Origin: Symsagittifera roscoffensis
Taxonomy: Eukaryota > Xenacoelomorpha > Acoela > Convolutidae
Direction: 5' to 3'
Length of the DNA stretch: 64,000 nucleotides
Assembly (NCBI RefSeq): GCF_963678635.1
Contig: NC_087065.1
Span: 69,258,956 to 69,322,955, forward strand
Both the position numbers and the translations under genes were made by a program. Below the pieces are notes generated by a model that made no database searches, was not told where the DNA came from, and was given only the letters and a program-made list of their open reading frames with translations. Positions 22,420 through 34,120 of this stretch are shown here, piece by piece (within the stretch, counting starts at the first letter, position 1; every line of letters begins with the position of its first letter).

Positions 22420-23463
22420 CTATTCGGCCTGATCGGGATCCTGTAGGATAGGCTCTTCCGATTGACGTCTTCCTTCCTGCCCAACGTCTAGTTTTGGATA
22501 TTTTCCTGAACTTGAGTCCCCTTGCTCTTCATCCCTTGCTCTATCTGGAAATTTCGGTACAACTAGCCTGCCAGCTGACTGATCTTCCTCTTCTCCGTGA
22601 ACTACCTTGACTTCTTCACAGCCGAAGGGTGCGAGCATGTTTCTAGTCTGTGGTGTTCTGCCCATCGTTAACCCTGGTTTTACGCTCGCTAAGTCAGCCT
22701 TGCCTCTCATGACCATTGGGGCTATATCCAATTTCGCGCATTCCTCGTCAAATCGTCCAGGCTTCGGAGTCACTATATTGTTCATTCGTCTCCTCGTTGT
22801 TTCATCCGTGTAGGCAAACTGCGTACACTGCATCACTGCGGCGTTTCTGCCCACAAAGCACGGGTCCATCAACTCAGAGAATTTTGCTACCCTCGTTTCA
22901 TTAATTTCAAAGGCTCTCAACCTAGGCGTTTGTGCTACGGAGGCTGGTCCGAGCAACATCCTTCTAATGGAAGAGAATTCAAGGATCTCCTCTGGCAATG
23001 TCTTGTAGTCACCCCAGCCTTTCGTTTCTTCTCTGAATTTTTGATATGCTGCAGTCAGTCGAGGAAATCTTGTGACTTCGCAATTTGTCTTATTGTAGGG
23101 CCTTAGATTCCAGAGCTTCAGGAATACCTCGATGTGCCCTCTATCCACTTCTCCTATCCTGTCACGGAAGTGATCATCAAAGTTTATGACGGTCATCTAT
23201 GGCTCTGATATCTTCGCGATTAACAAGTCCTCACTCATCAATTCTCTTAGTGCGTGTTGCTCACACCAGTTAAGTGCACTTCCGTCCACTGCTGATATGA
23301 GATTCATGTGCAACACCGACCTCCTGTAAGCCTCCACCTTAATGTCGGGGAACGCAAACGTGACTGCCGGACCGTATATCACAGTCTCGAACTCCGTGGC
23401 TCCTCTGATCAGTGCTAAGTGATCGTTCCTCAGTGCTAAGCTCAGGTCAGTTAGCAGGGGCAT
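22420..23463 (-). pseudogene. island frame 4: unknown ~347-residue protein, one internal stop
   Basis: One frame from the ATG at 23463 to the stop at 22420, interrupted by a TAG at 23197-23199 that is directly followed by an in-frame ATG. The first part has a hydrophobic 'FETVIYGPAVTFAFPDIK' segment. The second part carries 'NFDDHFRDRIGEVDRGH' and 'WNLRPYNKTNCEVTRFP', then a Glu/Asp/Ser-rich tail. No domain recognised. Given the in-frame ATG, it could be two adjacent small genes, but identical frame and composition make one decayed gene the simpler reading. Confidence 0.5.
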
Positions 23464-23603
23464 GCTTCAAGCATGACTTCGCACGTCTTCCTCCCTCTGA
23501 ATCGTTTCATCCTCTCCTGTTCCAAAGCGATTCTGCTGCAGGAGGTATTGGATAAGACAACGTCGCAAATATCCTATCTTAGTCCAGAAGTCTGAGGGTA
23601 GCT

Positions 23604-25784
23604 TCACGTCAAATCTCTCACGTTCTCCCTCATCTGCTCCGGGTAGCGTGTCAGATTTATCAATCCTCGCAAGTTTCCGTGTGTTATTGTAATTACCGTT
23701 AAAAGTCCATCTAATCGCAAATTCTGCCTTCCTTTGGTGAGCAGTATCGCTGGTCCTCTCACTAAGTTCTCAAACAGGGCTAGTAATTCAACGATCGATA
23801 CATCTACGACTGCTTGGAAGAACTCTTTTATCAGGTATCGAGAAAGCGATGGGTAAACTTTCGCCAGGAAGGACGCTGTCCATCCGGCTCCTCACCCTTC
23901 CAGCATGCTGTCAGTCCTTTCAAAGTCTTCTACCTTTACATTCTGTGTCCAGAAAGCTTCCAGGGTAATTTGGCACACTCTGTTTACGAACTCGGCTGAC
24001 TTCTCTTCAGCAGTTTCGGCCAGGTTCATCTTTTACAACAGGTAGGCATGGATTTTCCTGATCATCACTGGGCCTCGCTCGAAAGTTTCCTTGCCCAATG
24101 CGGCTATTCGAGGTGTCAAGTTTAGCCACTTGTTAGCCTCTGGTTTCGTTCTCAGGACCATCTCTTCCTAGTGAGCTCTCGTCTCCTTGAAATTTTTCCT
24201 TCTTTCTCCTTCCTCCTTTACTTCCATTCCTCGGAACCATAAGTCGTTTGACATCGCTACGATTACTCGATGGTCATCGTCAATTCCTGGTTTCAGTTTA
24301 AGTTGTCGGCTGAAGTTGGACAGTTCCGACCCCAGTACTTTTTCTAACACTAATATGTGTAATTAATGGTTCTTAAATCCTCGCATCGCATTCGAGATGT
24401 CTGACCACACTGCAGGTAATTCCGTTCTAAGTTGTCTTAGGTTCTCCATCTCAATTCTGCGATTTGGGGCAGATATGATCACATCATATTTTCCTTCCGA
24501 GAGAAACGCCACCATCGCGTATACAAACTTCAGTCCATCTGGGAGATGTGCATATCCCGGAGACAGTGCAAACACGGCTCTCGGTGTTATTTTGGGGAAG
24601 GCACCTTCTTTCATGGTGTCCAAACCTTCACCCATCGATTCAAGGATATCCTTTATAGCTGGCCATACAGCGTCTTCGGGCGTCGTAGGCTCTCTGAGTC
24701 TGCTCAGGGAACCCCTACTGTGTAGATGGTCGTTCATGCCGGTAAATACGATTGCGATTGGGTTCATTTCCGTCTGTCGTTGTACCCCGATTGCCAATGA
24801 CACCAACAGCATTAGGTCCCGGTCAACCGCTGCCAACATTAAAACGTCAGGCCAAAAGAGAGGCTTGGAGGTATATACGAAGTCTGAGTTCGCGACCATC
24901 ATAATCTTTGCTTTCCTCATTTCTGCTTTGTCATACGCTGCAAAGATGGTCTCGTCTTTCCTAATCGTCTTCAATCCACCATATCTCTGAGCATCGCCTT
25001 CTTGAGTCACTTGTTTCGGGTACGTTCTATCCTTTACGTGACCTGGGGGTGCTCCTATCTGCTTGAACATTTTCACGTGTTGTTCTATTGGTGCCCTCGT
25101 TGTCAAGAATCTTCCAGGCCTTTCTTCTCAATTTCCTTCGTCATGATTCAGTTTTACATCTTGCAAAGGTCTTGCATTTACTGGACCCATTGTATTGTTG
25201 GAGGGCAGTCCCACTAAATTAGCAAATCTCAAGGCGGTCGTGGAGTTGAAGTTTATGCCAACTGCCATCAACCAGTCCACGCCTGCGATCGAGTACAGTC
25301 AGTTGACGGATAATCTCGCTCCACTTAACATCCTCATGGCATCTGCTGCAAATATTACCGCCTGAAGGTTCAATCTCATCAGGTCTTAGTTGTAGATATG
25401 CCAGAGATAAGGTATGGGCCTCGCCCACATCAAAGAGCTCCTGTATGGTCGTCGCTTCTCTCGGCTGGTACTCGTCGTCTCTGATCTCGAGGTTCTTGTC
25501 GTCTCCGCGGTCGGATTGACAGGTCCTAGTCTTCGTCGTGGATGAATGGTTCTTCTTATTGGCGCTTCTCCCAATCGATCCTGTACATCTGTCCTTTGCC
25601 CTGGCTCGCTAGGGTTTAACGGCCTATAGGTCACGGCTGGGACTGTTCCCAGACGTGTTTCTAGGTTAGGGGGCACAAAGGTTGAAATAGCCGGCTCGTT
25701 CGTTGTTTCTTCCTTCTTTAGCACTCCCGTGTCAAAGAGCTCGACTTCCATTTCATCCAGTCGCTCCTGGAAGACTCGTTTCAT
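23604..25784 (-). pseudogene. island frame 3: decayed ~725-codon frame with GMND-type motif
   Basis: A single reading frame from the ATG at 25784 down to 23604 remains protein-like throughout. It contains internal stops at 25386, 25299, 25128, 24363, 24168, 24033 and 23892. The longest clean part is 25106-24363 (about 247 residues): 'PIAIVFTGMNDHLHSRG' resembles block III (GxND) of SGNH hydrolases, followed by 'FALSPGYAHLPDGLKFVY' and 'LPAVWSDISNAMRGF'. The start of the frame is an acidic then Arg/Thr/Pro-rich disordered segment. SGNH membership of this second domain is tentative, because a Ser block and a clear Asp-x-x-His block are not visible. The preservation of sense around seven stops indicates gradual decay by point mutation. 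Function as an intact protein is unknown. Confidence 0.55.
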
Positions 25785-25828
25785 CCAGGCTTGTCCTTCG
25801 ATACTTTCAAAGTGGATCCCATCTGTGG

Positions 25829-26462
25829 TTAGCCTGGCCTGATCCGTCTAGCATTCCGACTCGCTAGATTTCTCTGTATGTTGTTCCACCTGATGACTCC
25901 TTCATTATGTCTTCTTCCTGTCGATCTCAACGTTTTTGTGCTCATTGGTAGGGTGCAGACAGTCAGTACCGAGCACTTGTATTTGTGCCAGAGAGTATTG
26001 AATAGGCACACCGTCATCGGCTCCCATTGTGCCTCTTCCTTATCTGAGCCTCTAGATATATTGTTCGTCCCTGTTAGGGTCATTATGTAAGGGATCCTCC
26101 CTGGGTTCATCAGCTCCACTATTCAAAATAGCTGGTCTATTGTTGCACCTCCAAAGGCCATCAACGTGGTGATCCAGGAGTCCTCAGGTTCTGGAGTACT
26201 CTCACCAAGCTGTCACCCAGCATCAGATGTGATGTCCCAAGTGGCGTTTGCTGCAAGTTTACTGATGGCTCCAAGTCGATCGATTGAAGCAGGCTCGCGG
26301 ATCCGTCTCCGGAACTCCTGTGCAGTTATCCTTCACCTGGTTGTTCTTCTGCACGTCAATCACTTGGAACACTTTCTTCATCGGCATCTCTCTTATCTTC
26401 CTGTCTGGGAATTTAGAGCTCTTTGCTGGTAACGTTGTGTTACTAGCTCCCGTTCTCGTCAT
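25829..26462 (-). pseudogene. island frame 2: GDSL/SGNH hydrolase-like protein, frameshifted
   Basis: A Lys-rich N-terminal part (frame 26462-26259) leads into a GDSL-type esterase/lipase fold. Block I is 'LMLGDSLV' (GDSL at 26217-26206). Block II is an 'AFGGATIDQL' segment in a different frame, so a frameshift lies at about 26180-26200. Block III is 'LTGTNNISRG' (near 26060) and a late 'HNEGVIRWNNIQ' segment stands where the last block would be. A TGA interrupts between blocks II and III. SGNH enzymes cleave ester bonds with a Ser/His pair; here the serine motif and the Gly/Asn blocks are visible, while the final Asp/His is not certain. SGNH domains occur in some retroelement and viral proteins, so an element origin is possible. 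Product is not functional as read. Confidence 0.6.
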
Positions 26463-26497
26463 CTTCTCTTCGGAGAGCTGTATTCTGCTTTTATCAT

Positions 26498-27432
26498 CTA
26501 TTGTTCAGTCACCCCGGAACCTAGTGCATTCCTATTGACGACAAGCCGTCCAGCTGTTTCTATCAGCTTCTGTACTGTCTGTTCCACGACTGGGTCACCG
26601 ACGGTGTCACTCGGGTCCGGGATTGTCACTCGACCAGTTGTAGCTGGGAATCGCGTCTCCATCCTTTGACTCAACTCGCGAGGTGTCAAAAATTCCATCG
26701 GGACTGCCCACGAGGAATATTCCTTGCAGGTATTGCTCTTTCTGCGGCTGTCGTCAACACAAGCCGCTCCAATTGCTCTTTGTACTCTCGCCTCAAGCGC
26801 TCTATTTCTTCACCCTATTTCTTGTTGCAATCTTCAAACAGTCTTTTCCACATGTCTCTGTCTTCTTCCATACTTAGCATGGTTTTGGGCATTTCATCCA
26901 GCTCCCTTCTGATCTTCTCCAGTTCTTCTGTCGTTCCGTTGAGGTCTTGCATGGTCTCGTTCGTTTGAAAATCTTCTTCTACTTTCGCCCTCTTTGGTGG
27001 CACAGCTGCTCTCAGTTGTGAACTAGACGAGGCAGCCTCGTTGTTCGTCTCCTGATGCCTTCTTCTCAGACCAGGCCTAGGCTTGGTTGGCAGAGGCATC
27101 TCACCTTGTTGGTAGGTCCTAGAACTTCCCAATTCAGGCTCGTTCGACAAGTCATTTCCAGAGAGAGCCCCGTTTCTCCACCTCATTACCCTCATTTTTG
27201 GGCGGTCTAGTACTCCTCTCTTTCCGTATGCGGTAATCAATAAGACGTCCGTGGGGCGGTCCCAACAGTTATCATGCCCCGAGATGTTTATTAGGGCGTC
27301 CAGCAAAATGACTACCTCTGAATCATCCAGAGCGAAGTCTCGATCTATCAGCCGACGATAGATAGCATCTATCATTGGTCCTACGTACGCTTCTGCCAGG
27401 TCCATCAAATCGTTCAAGTCAAAAATGTCCAT
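26498..27432 (-). pseudogene. island frame 1: coiled-coil protein, one stop and one frameshift
   Basis: The ATG at 27432 starts an acidic, helical N-terminus ('MDIFDLNDLMDLAEAYVG'), then a basic Arg/Pro/Ser linker ('KPRPGLRRRHQE') and a long Glu/Arg/Lys heptad region ('LEKIRRELDEMPKTML') that continues across a TAG at 26815-26817. After about 40 more codons the sense shifts frame near 26700, where ATG GAA TTT overlaps a TGA. It then continues ('FLTPRELSQRME') to a stop at 26498. Coiled-coil proteins with basic linkers are common as nucleic-acid-binding or capsid-like proteins of mobile elements, but no CCHC finger or other diagnostic motif is present. First (5'-most) frame of the island. Confidence 0.5.
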
Positions 27433-27871
27433 CTTCTTTTAGATTCGATTCTATTATCAGTTTGACTAATTGAAATCAGGTGAATAATTAAACGATCAAT
27501 CAGGATCTAGAAAAAATGTCACGAAAATCCAATTTGTCAGCATTACTCCAATTTCGTATTAAATTTAATTCAAAACAGTCGGATGAAAAAATTTTGATTT
27601 TAAAAAATATTAAAATCAGTTTAAAGCTAAAATTTTGGAATTCGATATAAAAATGGACAGTCCAAACTTTGGATCTATTCCTAAGATCGTCATTCGGTTA
27701 TTCATGGTCACTAATACCTCCTTACACAGGGTTCTAATAACATAAAACATAACATATAACATAACACACACAACACACTTAGTGTGACACCTTCCTGCCT
27801 GCAATCTCAACTCAGTCTATACTCAAAAAGTATTTCTTATGTAAGTATACTTGTATGTTAGTATCAGAAAA

Positions 27872-27912
27872 GATTACATGTATCAGTGCATAAAGCTCTG
27901 ATACATGTAATC
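27872..27912. repeat. perfect 15 bp inverted repeat
   Basis: GATTACATGTATCAG (27872-27886) and CTGATACATGTAATC (27898-27912) are exact complements around an 11 nt loop. It lies in a stretch (about 27851-28130) where CTTGTATGTT through CCCGTGG and CGCATACTGGAA-type sequence occurs twice as a diverged direct repeat (27851 and 28032). Confidence 0.8.
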
Positions 27913-29707
27913 CCTCCCTCCCGTGGATAAAGACGTCCTCGGTTCGGTTCGTATACTGGAAGAGAGAGTTCTTTCACCTCCCTCTTCACAAGAAAGTCCC
28001 TCAGTCTCGTCCAGACTTCTTATTTAAATTGACTTGTATGTTGGAATCAGTAAAGATTTTGTGTATCAATACATACAGCTCCCGTGGATGTAATCGTTCT
28101 CGGTTTGGGTCGCATACTGGAAATTTTTCAACTGAATAAGTAAGTGTTTGTACGGAGAGGTTTTGTCAGCAGCTACAATTGAACCTACAGTTAAATTCGT
28201 TGTTGTTTTTTTGATGTATTTTGCTGGAAATTTCCGGCGGACTTCACAAGTTACTGTAAATGGACTTGATACTTGATTTGATTGTTTGTCTAACTAAATC
28301 GGTGTTGCGTATTTGTGTAGGTATGTCTATGTAACCGCTTAATCAAGTTTTTATGTTGTACTGTGGCTTTATGAAAAATCTATTGCGTATATTTAATAAT
28401 GTCTTTGCTTCACAGAATAATTTGAGACGAATTATTCTTTGAAATATTTCTCCATTTTGTTTTTTATTTTTACTGCTGGAAACCTCTAGAGTTTTTCACC
28501 TGACACTTTATAAGTACAACAGATGTATCATATACTACAAACAAAAAAGTGTGTGTTTTTGGGTATTCCGTATGTAATTATAATTGTACTTCTGGATGTA
28601 TAGACATTATCAATATTTGTAAGTGTGCGAAAAATTGTAAGCAAAAATGTCTGAAAAAATGTTCAATTGTTTGTTTTCAAATTTGTTCTTGATTTATAAA
28701 AATACCTGGGTACATTTGTTTGTTTCAAAATATAAAATGCTGCCATGTACGTGTCTTTGTATGTAAGCATGTATGTAGAAGTGATAAAAAAATTCTAATT
28801 TGTTCTTGATTTAAAAAAATCACTGGGTACATTTGTTTGTTTCAAAATATAAAATGCTGCCATGTACGTGTCTTTGTATGTAAGCATGTATGTAGAAGTT
28901 ATAAAAACTTTAGATGAAATTATCTAAGCTGTGATGTTTCTGGAAGTTTCTAGATTAGTTCACCTCACCGTTTTCTTCAGATGGTTAGGAAAATCATAAA
29001 TAACCATAAGTGTCTCAGTTCGCGTAGCTATACGTGATTGTTTTTCCGAGTGTATTTGATAAGTGTTGTTTTGTATGTTTTTTTAACTCTCTAATTTAAT
29101 GATTTTTTATGTGTAAATGTTTTTTGTCCTGTCAGGAGTCTAGAAGAAGAATAATGAATATTCCAACGAGTCTTATGTAATTAATTTACATGAGCCAGAT
29201 AAAACAAAATGGCTGTGTGTGCGTTTTCATACTCATTGTAAGTTGATTAATGAAGATCGAGAAAAGGAAATCAAGAAAAATTGTAAGACAACGGACAACA
29301 CTGATTTAGAAGATTTTTTTACACAGACAAGAAACATACAAAACAACAAAAAAAAACATCAAAAAACAATCATGTTTACCTGCGCGAACTCAGACACGTA
29401 TGATTATTCATGATTTCGCCCATCCATCTGTTGGGATGTAACTATTCTAGAATTTTTTGTAACATCACAGAAACATCACAGCAACATCACGGCTAAACAA
29501 TTTCAGTTAAAGTTTTTATCACTTATACATACATACTTACATACATAGACACGTACATAGCAGCATTTTATACATTGAGACAAACAAATGTACCCTGTGA
29601 TTTCTTATGGTCAAGAACAATTTTGAATTTTTTGAGTTCGAGTTTCTGGTTGTACGTATGAACTTGGTAAGGTTAACACAGAAATGAGTATATTCATACA
29701 AAGCCAA

Positions 29708-29750
29708 TATCATACACTCTATACGTCTAAAACGTATAGAGTGTATGATA
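29708..29750. repeat. perfect 19 bp hairpin, 5 nt loop
   Basis: TATCATACACTCTATACGT (29708-29726) and ACGTATAGAGTGTATGATA (29732-29750) are exact complements with loop CTAAA. It sits in the unpaired insertion of the larger inverted repeat. Confidence 0.85.
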
Positions 29751-30237
29751 AAAATTGACACCCAATACAGTCTAAAGATTGACGTTAAAACGTAGTGTGT
29801 GATACATTCATATCATCTAGTGAATTTTTCAAGAATTGAGTTTGGTTTTTTTGTACTTCTAGTTAGGGTTTTATGTTTGAAGATATGGTTATATTTTATA
29901 GTTCTAGCTATAGTTACACGTCTGAAACTTTTTTAAACTTTAGAGCAAAAGTTACACGTTAGTTGTACTCGTCAATATTTGGTTTGATGAGCATGTGCTT
30001 GAGTACATACAAGCATAAAACAACTTACAAAAGTAAATAACCACATCCATATAACCATACCCATATGTTCTGCTTGCTAAACAGAACACACCTTATACGT
30101 ACCCTAAAATTCAAGCATGTATACAACAGCTGATTGATAACCTGTACACACTTGGCATCTATTGAAACAACTCAGATTAACAATTAGAGGGGAGAAGAAA
30201 TTGAATTGACTTTGACATCAACTTTTTATTCAACGGC

Positions 30238-30312
30238 ACTTACCTATCCTAAATCGTGTTCGAAACTTACCTATCCTAAATCGTGTTCGGAACTATCCTA
30301 AATCGTGTTGGA
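30238..30312. repeat. short tandem repeat, 27 bp period
   Basis: ACTTACCTATCCTAAATCGT starts at 30238 and 30265. A third, shortened unit (CTATCCTAAATCGTGTT) starts at 30293. Apart from this and the inverted repeat, 31084-33030 shows only AT-rich CATACA/TACATA sequence with no recognisable feature. Confidence 0.8.
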
Positions 30313-33034
30313 AAAACCGCATGTTTTAAATACAATTTGCAACAAAACAGGCACACATCTAAAAAGTTTAGATAAAATTGTACTTATTTGTATTGTCTAG
30401 GTTCTACATTACACAAGTACAGTAACTGGTGATATGTGCTCGCTTTTCTTGACTTATCTGGAACTAAAGTCAAGTTGAGTTTGAGCTTGACTTATACTAT
30501 AGACTATTGCTGCACTTCTTAATATAAAAATCTACAATTGAATTTTTTTCGTACATTTTTTTTCGAACACACACATAAATTTTGAATATGTATACACATC
30601 CAGAAGTACAATTATATTTACAAAACAGTATGCAAAAACACACGCTTTTTCGTTTGTTGTTTTTGATACAACTGTTGCGTTTATAAAGTGTCTGGTGAAA
30701 AACTCTAGAGGTTTACATCAGTAAGGATAAAAAAGAAGATGGAATTAGGTTAGAGAAATATTTCAAAAAGCTATACGTCCCAAATTATTCTGTGAAGCAA
30801 AGAAATTATTAATAAATATACGCAAAAAAATTTCATGAAGCCACAGTACAACATAAAAACTTGATTAAGTGGTTTTATAGACATACCCACACAAATACGC
30901 AACACAGACTCATTTAGACAAACAATCAAATGAATTATCGATCCCATTTACAGTAACTTGTGAAATCTGCTGGAAAACTCCAGCCGATTTCATGAAAAAA
31001 ATAACAACTAATTCAACTGTTAGTTCCTTTGTAGCTGCTGGCAAAACTGTTCCGTACAAACACCTACTTATTCTGATGAAAAACATTCAAAATAGAAGCA
31101 AAGGAATACGCAGTTATTGAAAACACACATAAACACCGCATTAGGACAATACCTACGTACACAAGCATATATGTACGATTTTTTATTTAGAAAGGTAAAC
31201 AAAGACTTTTATACACAAAGTATCTGGTATGTGTTCAAAAAACTTAGTTTCTATTGACTTTATAAAGTCTTGGAGACAAATCACCAAATAATTTGGATTT
31301 TTTTTGCGTTACTAAACATACAGCCATTTCTAGTTATAATTCTGATAGTTGATTGTTAAGCATTTGAAAAAAAAAATCCCTTTTTTTTGCACCATACATA
31401 AAAATATATTTACATGTAAGTAAACAAACATACAAAAACTGCATGCCTACTTAAGCAATACGTAACTACAACTATTTATACACGTATCTGGTACATTTGT
31501 TTTTCACTTTGTATAGTATCTAGTAAAATCGATTTTCGTTTTCTAGCCAATTCAGTAGTGAAAATAAGGTTGAGGTTGATGAGTTAGACACCTAAATACG
31601 ACGTGTCAAAATCTCGAGTTGTTTCATTGACCAAATAAATGAAACAAAAGTGTCCAATTTTACTAACTAAAACACAAAAATAAATTCATACACTTTTTAA
31701 TAAAGTATATCAGACATTACATTATATACACAAAAGTACACATGCTTTATTTACTCGGAAACAGAAATGTATTCATGAACAATGTCTACTAATCATTAGA
31801 AAATTGGTTAAAGTTTTATAGAAAATCAGGACCAAAAGTAGAAAAAAAAAGTAGAAAAAACTCGAAGTTAGTCTACTAATTATTGGTACAATTCTAAAGC
31901 TGTTTCAGCGAGCGCATTCTCTCAAACATATTTACGTACAAAACTAGCTTACATGGAAACCAGGTTTACAAAAACATTGTTTGAATCCTAGAGGCAAACA
32001 GACATAAACCTTCAATAAATCGCATACGCTCAAACACACTTAAACACATTTTGTAAATTTTCAGTGTTCGGTGAAGTATTCGTAAAAAGTAAAAATAAAT
32101 AAGAAGCATAAACTAGATTGAGCTTGAGTTCAAGTTTTAATTCCAGCTAAACTCGCATGTCGTAAGTTATTTTGAAACAATTCTAAGAGAATACCCATAT
32201 GTTTACATAGATACATACTTACAATATGCTTGAAAATAAAAAACAAGCTACGAAGTAGAAAAAAAAACATTTTAATACAGAAGACACAGGCAATTGAACA
32301 AACCTAAACTCAGAAACATATGCCTGCAAAATTTCAACTGCGCACATACCTTACATTCATCAAAGTACATACAGACAATAAAAAAAGTATCAAACATATG
32401 TACATTCATGCATACAAAATACACGTGTGCATGCATATGTATAAGCTTGCATACAAATTACACTGTACACACAATTTACATACATCAATTTTACATAGAA
32501 ACAGTAGTTAAAAGAACCCAACAAGTTTTCATGCTTGCATACATATTACACAAGTACAAACGAATAAAGAAATAAAACATTAGTTTTATGCACACATAAA
32601 TAGATACACTAAAAAAATTAAACAAAAATTCCAACATACATAGATGGAGACATACATACATCAGTAAATAGTCACATTTTACAAGCTTTAACATAAATGC
32701 AAACAACAATACACACTATAACAAAAGGTATCCATGCATATACATCAATAATTATGAATATATAAGAATAGCTTCATCTTAACCGACACATACACAAAAG
32801 GTTTTTAGGTTTCATTTCACATGGCCTAGATTCAAGAAACTCTAAAATCATAGAAACATGCAATCAGAACGATCCATCAGTTGGTTAGTAGTCTTTTCGT
32901 TATCAAGTTCAAATATTTTTGAGAGCACTTATCATAGTAAAAAACACTTAATACTGCTACTAAAACTAATATGTTCCCTGTCGGTTTTCGCCTTGTGAAG
33001 GGGTTGGACATTCGGCAAGTGAGTATGCGATGGT

Positions 33035-34120
33035 TCAGTTGAAGGTTTTCTGAAGAGCCTTCATTTTAATCGAAAGAGAACAACGCTTTTTCCATGCCAT
33101 TTGATCAAAACAGTCTGTGGATTGGACCCATAAAATATTCAGAAATCGTTTAACACGATTCATCTTGCGTTTTTTAAGTCTTCCAAATGGTCTTTTCCTT
33201 GGGACTGTAATATGATCCGTTGACTTTAATGCATGGTCACTTTCTCTTTGGTCAAACCATCGTAACAGTGACCGCATTTGTAGCTGGTCCAGATCAACAA
33301 GATCTATCATTTTAATTACAGCTTCGTTGTAACTCTGTCTTTATAAAAGACCCCTGTAATCTTGAACGAAGCTTTCAAATAAGCACTCTTAGGAGAGCTG
33401 AATTATAAACTCAACTTGTTCTACACACAAATTTCAGGGTAGTACATCAGATCTGAACAAATACAACCTCCGTAGATACGACACCTTCTAATCAAGTCTA
33501 TACCTTCATTCAACAGCAAAGGCGCAATTTGTCGTCATTTTGTCCACAAAGCAGTTATTCTGACCGATGATGCGGTTCTGACCGATATTGCGTCACTTGC
33601 AACAAAAATCATATCACCGAGATAACCGAACTCTTAGACAGCACACTGGGTTTCAAATTGATTGATCCGTAGAATAGCTTTCTGATTTTAGGAAAAATTG
33701 CAAGGATTATTGTATCTTGGACAAACATAAATAGTTTCATGCTTATGTAGTTTCCCCAGACAACTGCATTTTTATTCAACTATTGATTACAAGACCTTCC
33801 ACCTATTGAATTAGTGCCAATTCCCTTTAAACAACAAGCGCACGGATGTTTTCCGATTTTTTCATGAATACTCATTTGACCTGAAATCAAATACTTTGTC
33901 TTATCCAACTTAATGTTTAAACCGCGTTTTTCGCAATGCCTTGTTCCAAGTAGTAAACGTTTCAAAACACAAAGATTCCGTTTCAGCCAAAATCACAAGA
34001 TCATCTGCATGAAGCGTATCCTATAGTACTATGGCACGACAATTTCTCTTAGCTTGTTTCATTACTATTATAATTAACACAGAGCTAAGTGCCGATCCTT
34101 GATGCACGCCTACTTTAATT
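33035..34120 (-). pseudogene. LINE (non-LTR retrotransposon) ORF2 remnant
   Basis: Minus-strand fragments in the order expected of a LINE reverse transcriptase 3' half. First comes 'FEIKVGVHQGSALS' near 34115-34084, a classic RT fingers/palm motif. It is followed by 'HADDLVILAETE' near 34013-33981, where ADD is the catalytic core. A cysteine cluster after it ('HPCACCLKGIGTNSI') resembles the zinc-knuckle found downstream of RT in some LINEs. Finally, an open 91-codon piece (33310-33035) with 'RPFGRLKKRKMNRVKR' and 'QMAWKKRCSL' looks like the GRPKKRW...W basic C-terminal region. Several frame changes and stops separate the pieces and the 5' half is missing, so this is a dead copy. The clade was not assigned. 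Confidence 0.65.

Larger units (their letters stand above)
28133..31083. repeat. large imperfect inverted repeat (~1 kb arms)
   Basis: The left arm (28133 to about 29150) is complementary to two blocks of the right side: about 30560-31083 pairs with the outer left arm, and about 29260-29640 pairs with the inner left arm. Matching pairs include AATCAAGTTTTTATGTTGTA with TACAACATAAAAACTTGATT, CACAAGTTACTGTAAATGG with its complement near 30945, and GGGTACATTTGTTTGT with ACAAACAAATGTACCC. The inner left block is itself duplicated (28680-28780 and 28795-28900). The extra ~900 bp on the right (29640-30560) has no partner. No coding potential. Looks like an old composite or nested inverted-repeat element in very AT-rich, CATACA-rich DNA. 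Confidence 0.7.

Noticed and set aside
27440-27600. Right-hand partner of the 16.6-18.8 kb direct repeats
   Set aside because: Only a short weak similarity (around CAATTTCGTATTA) in the inverted sense; too little to call a terminal repeat.
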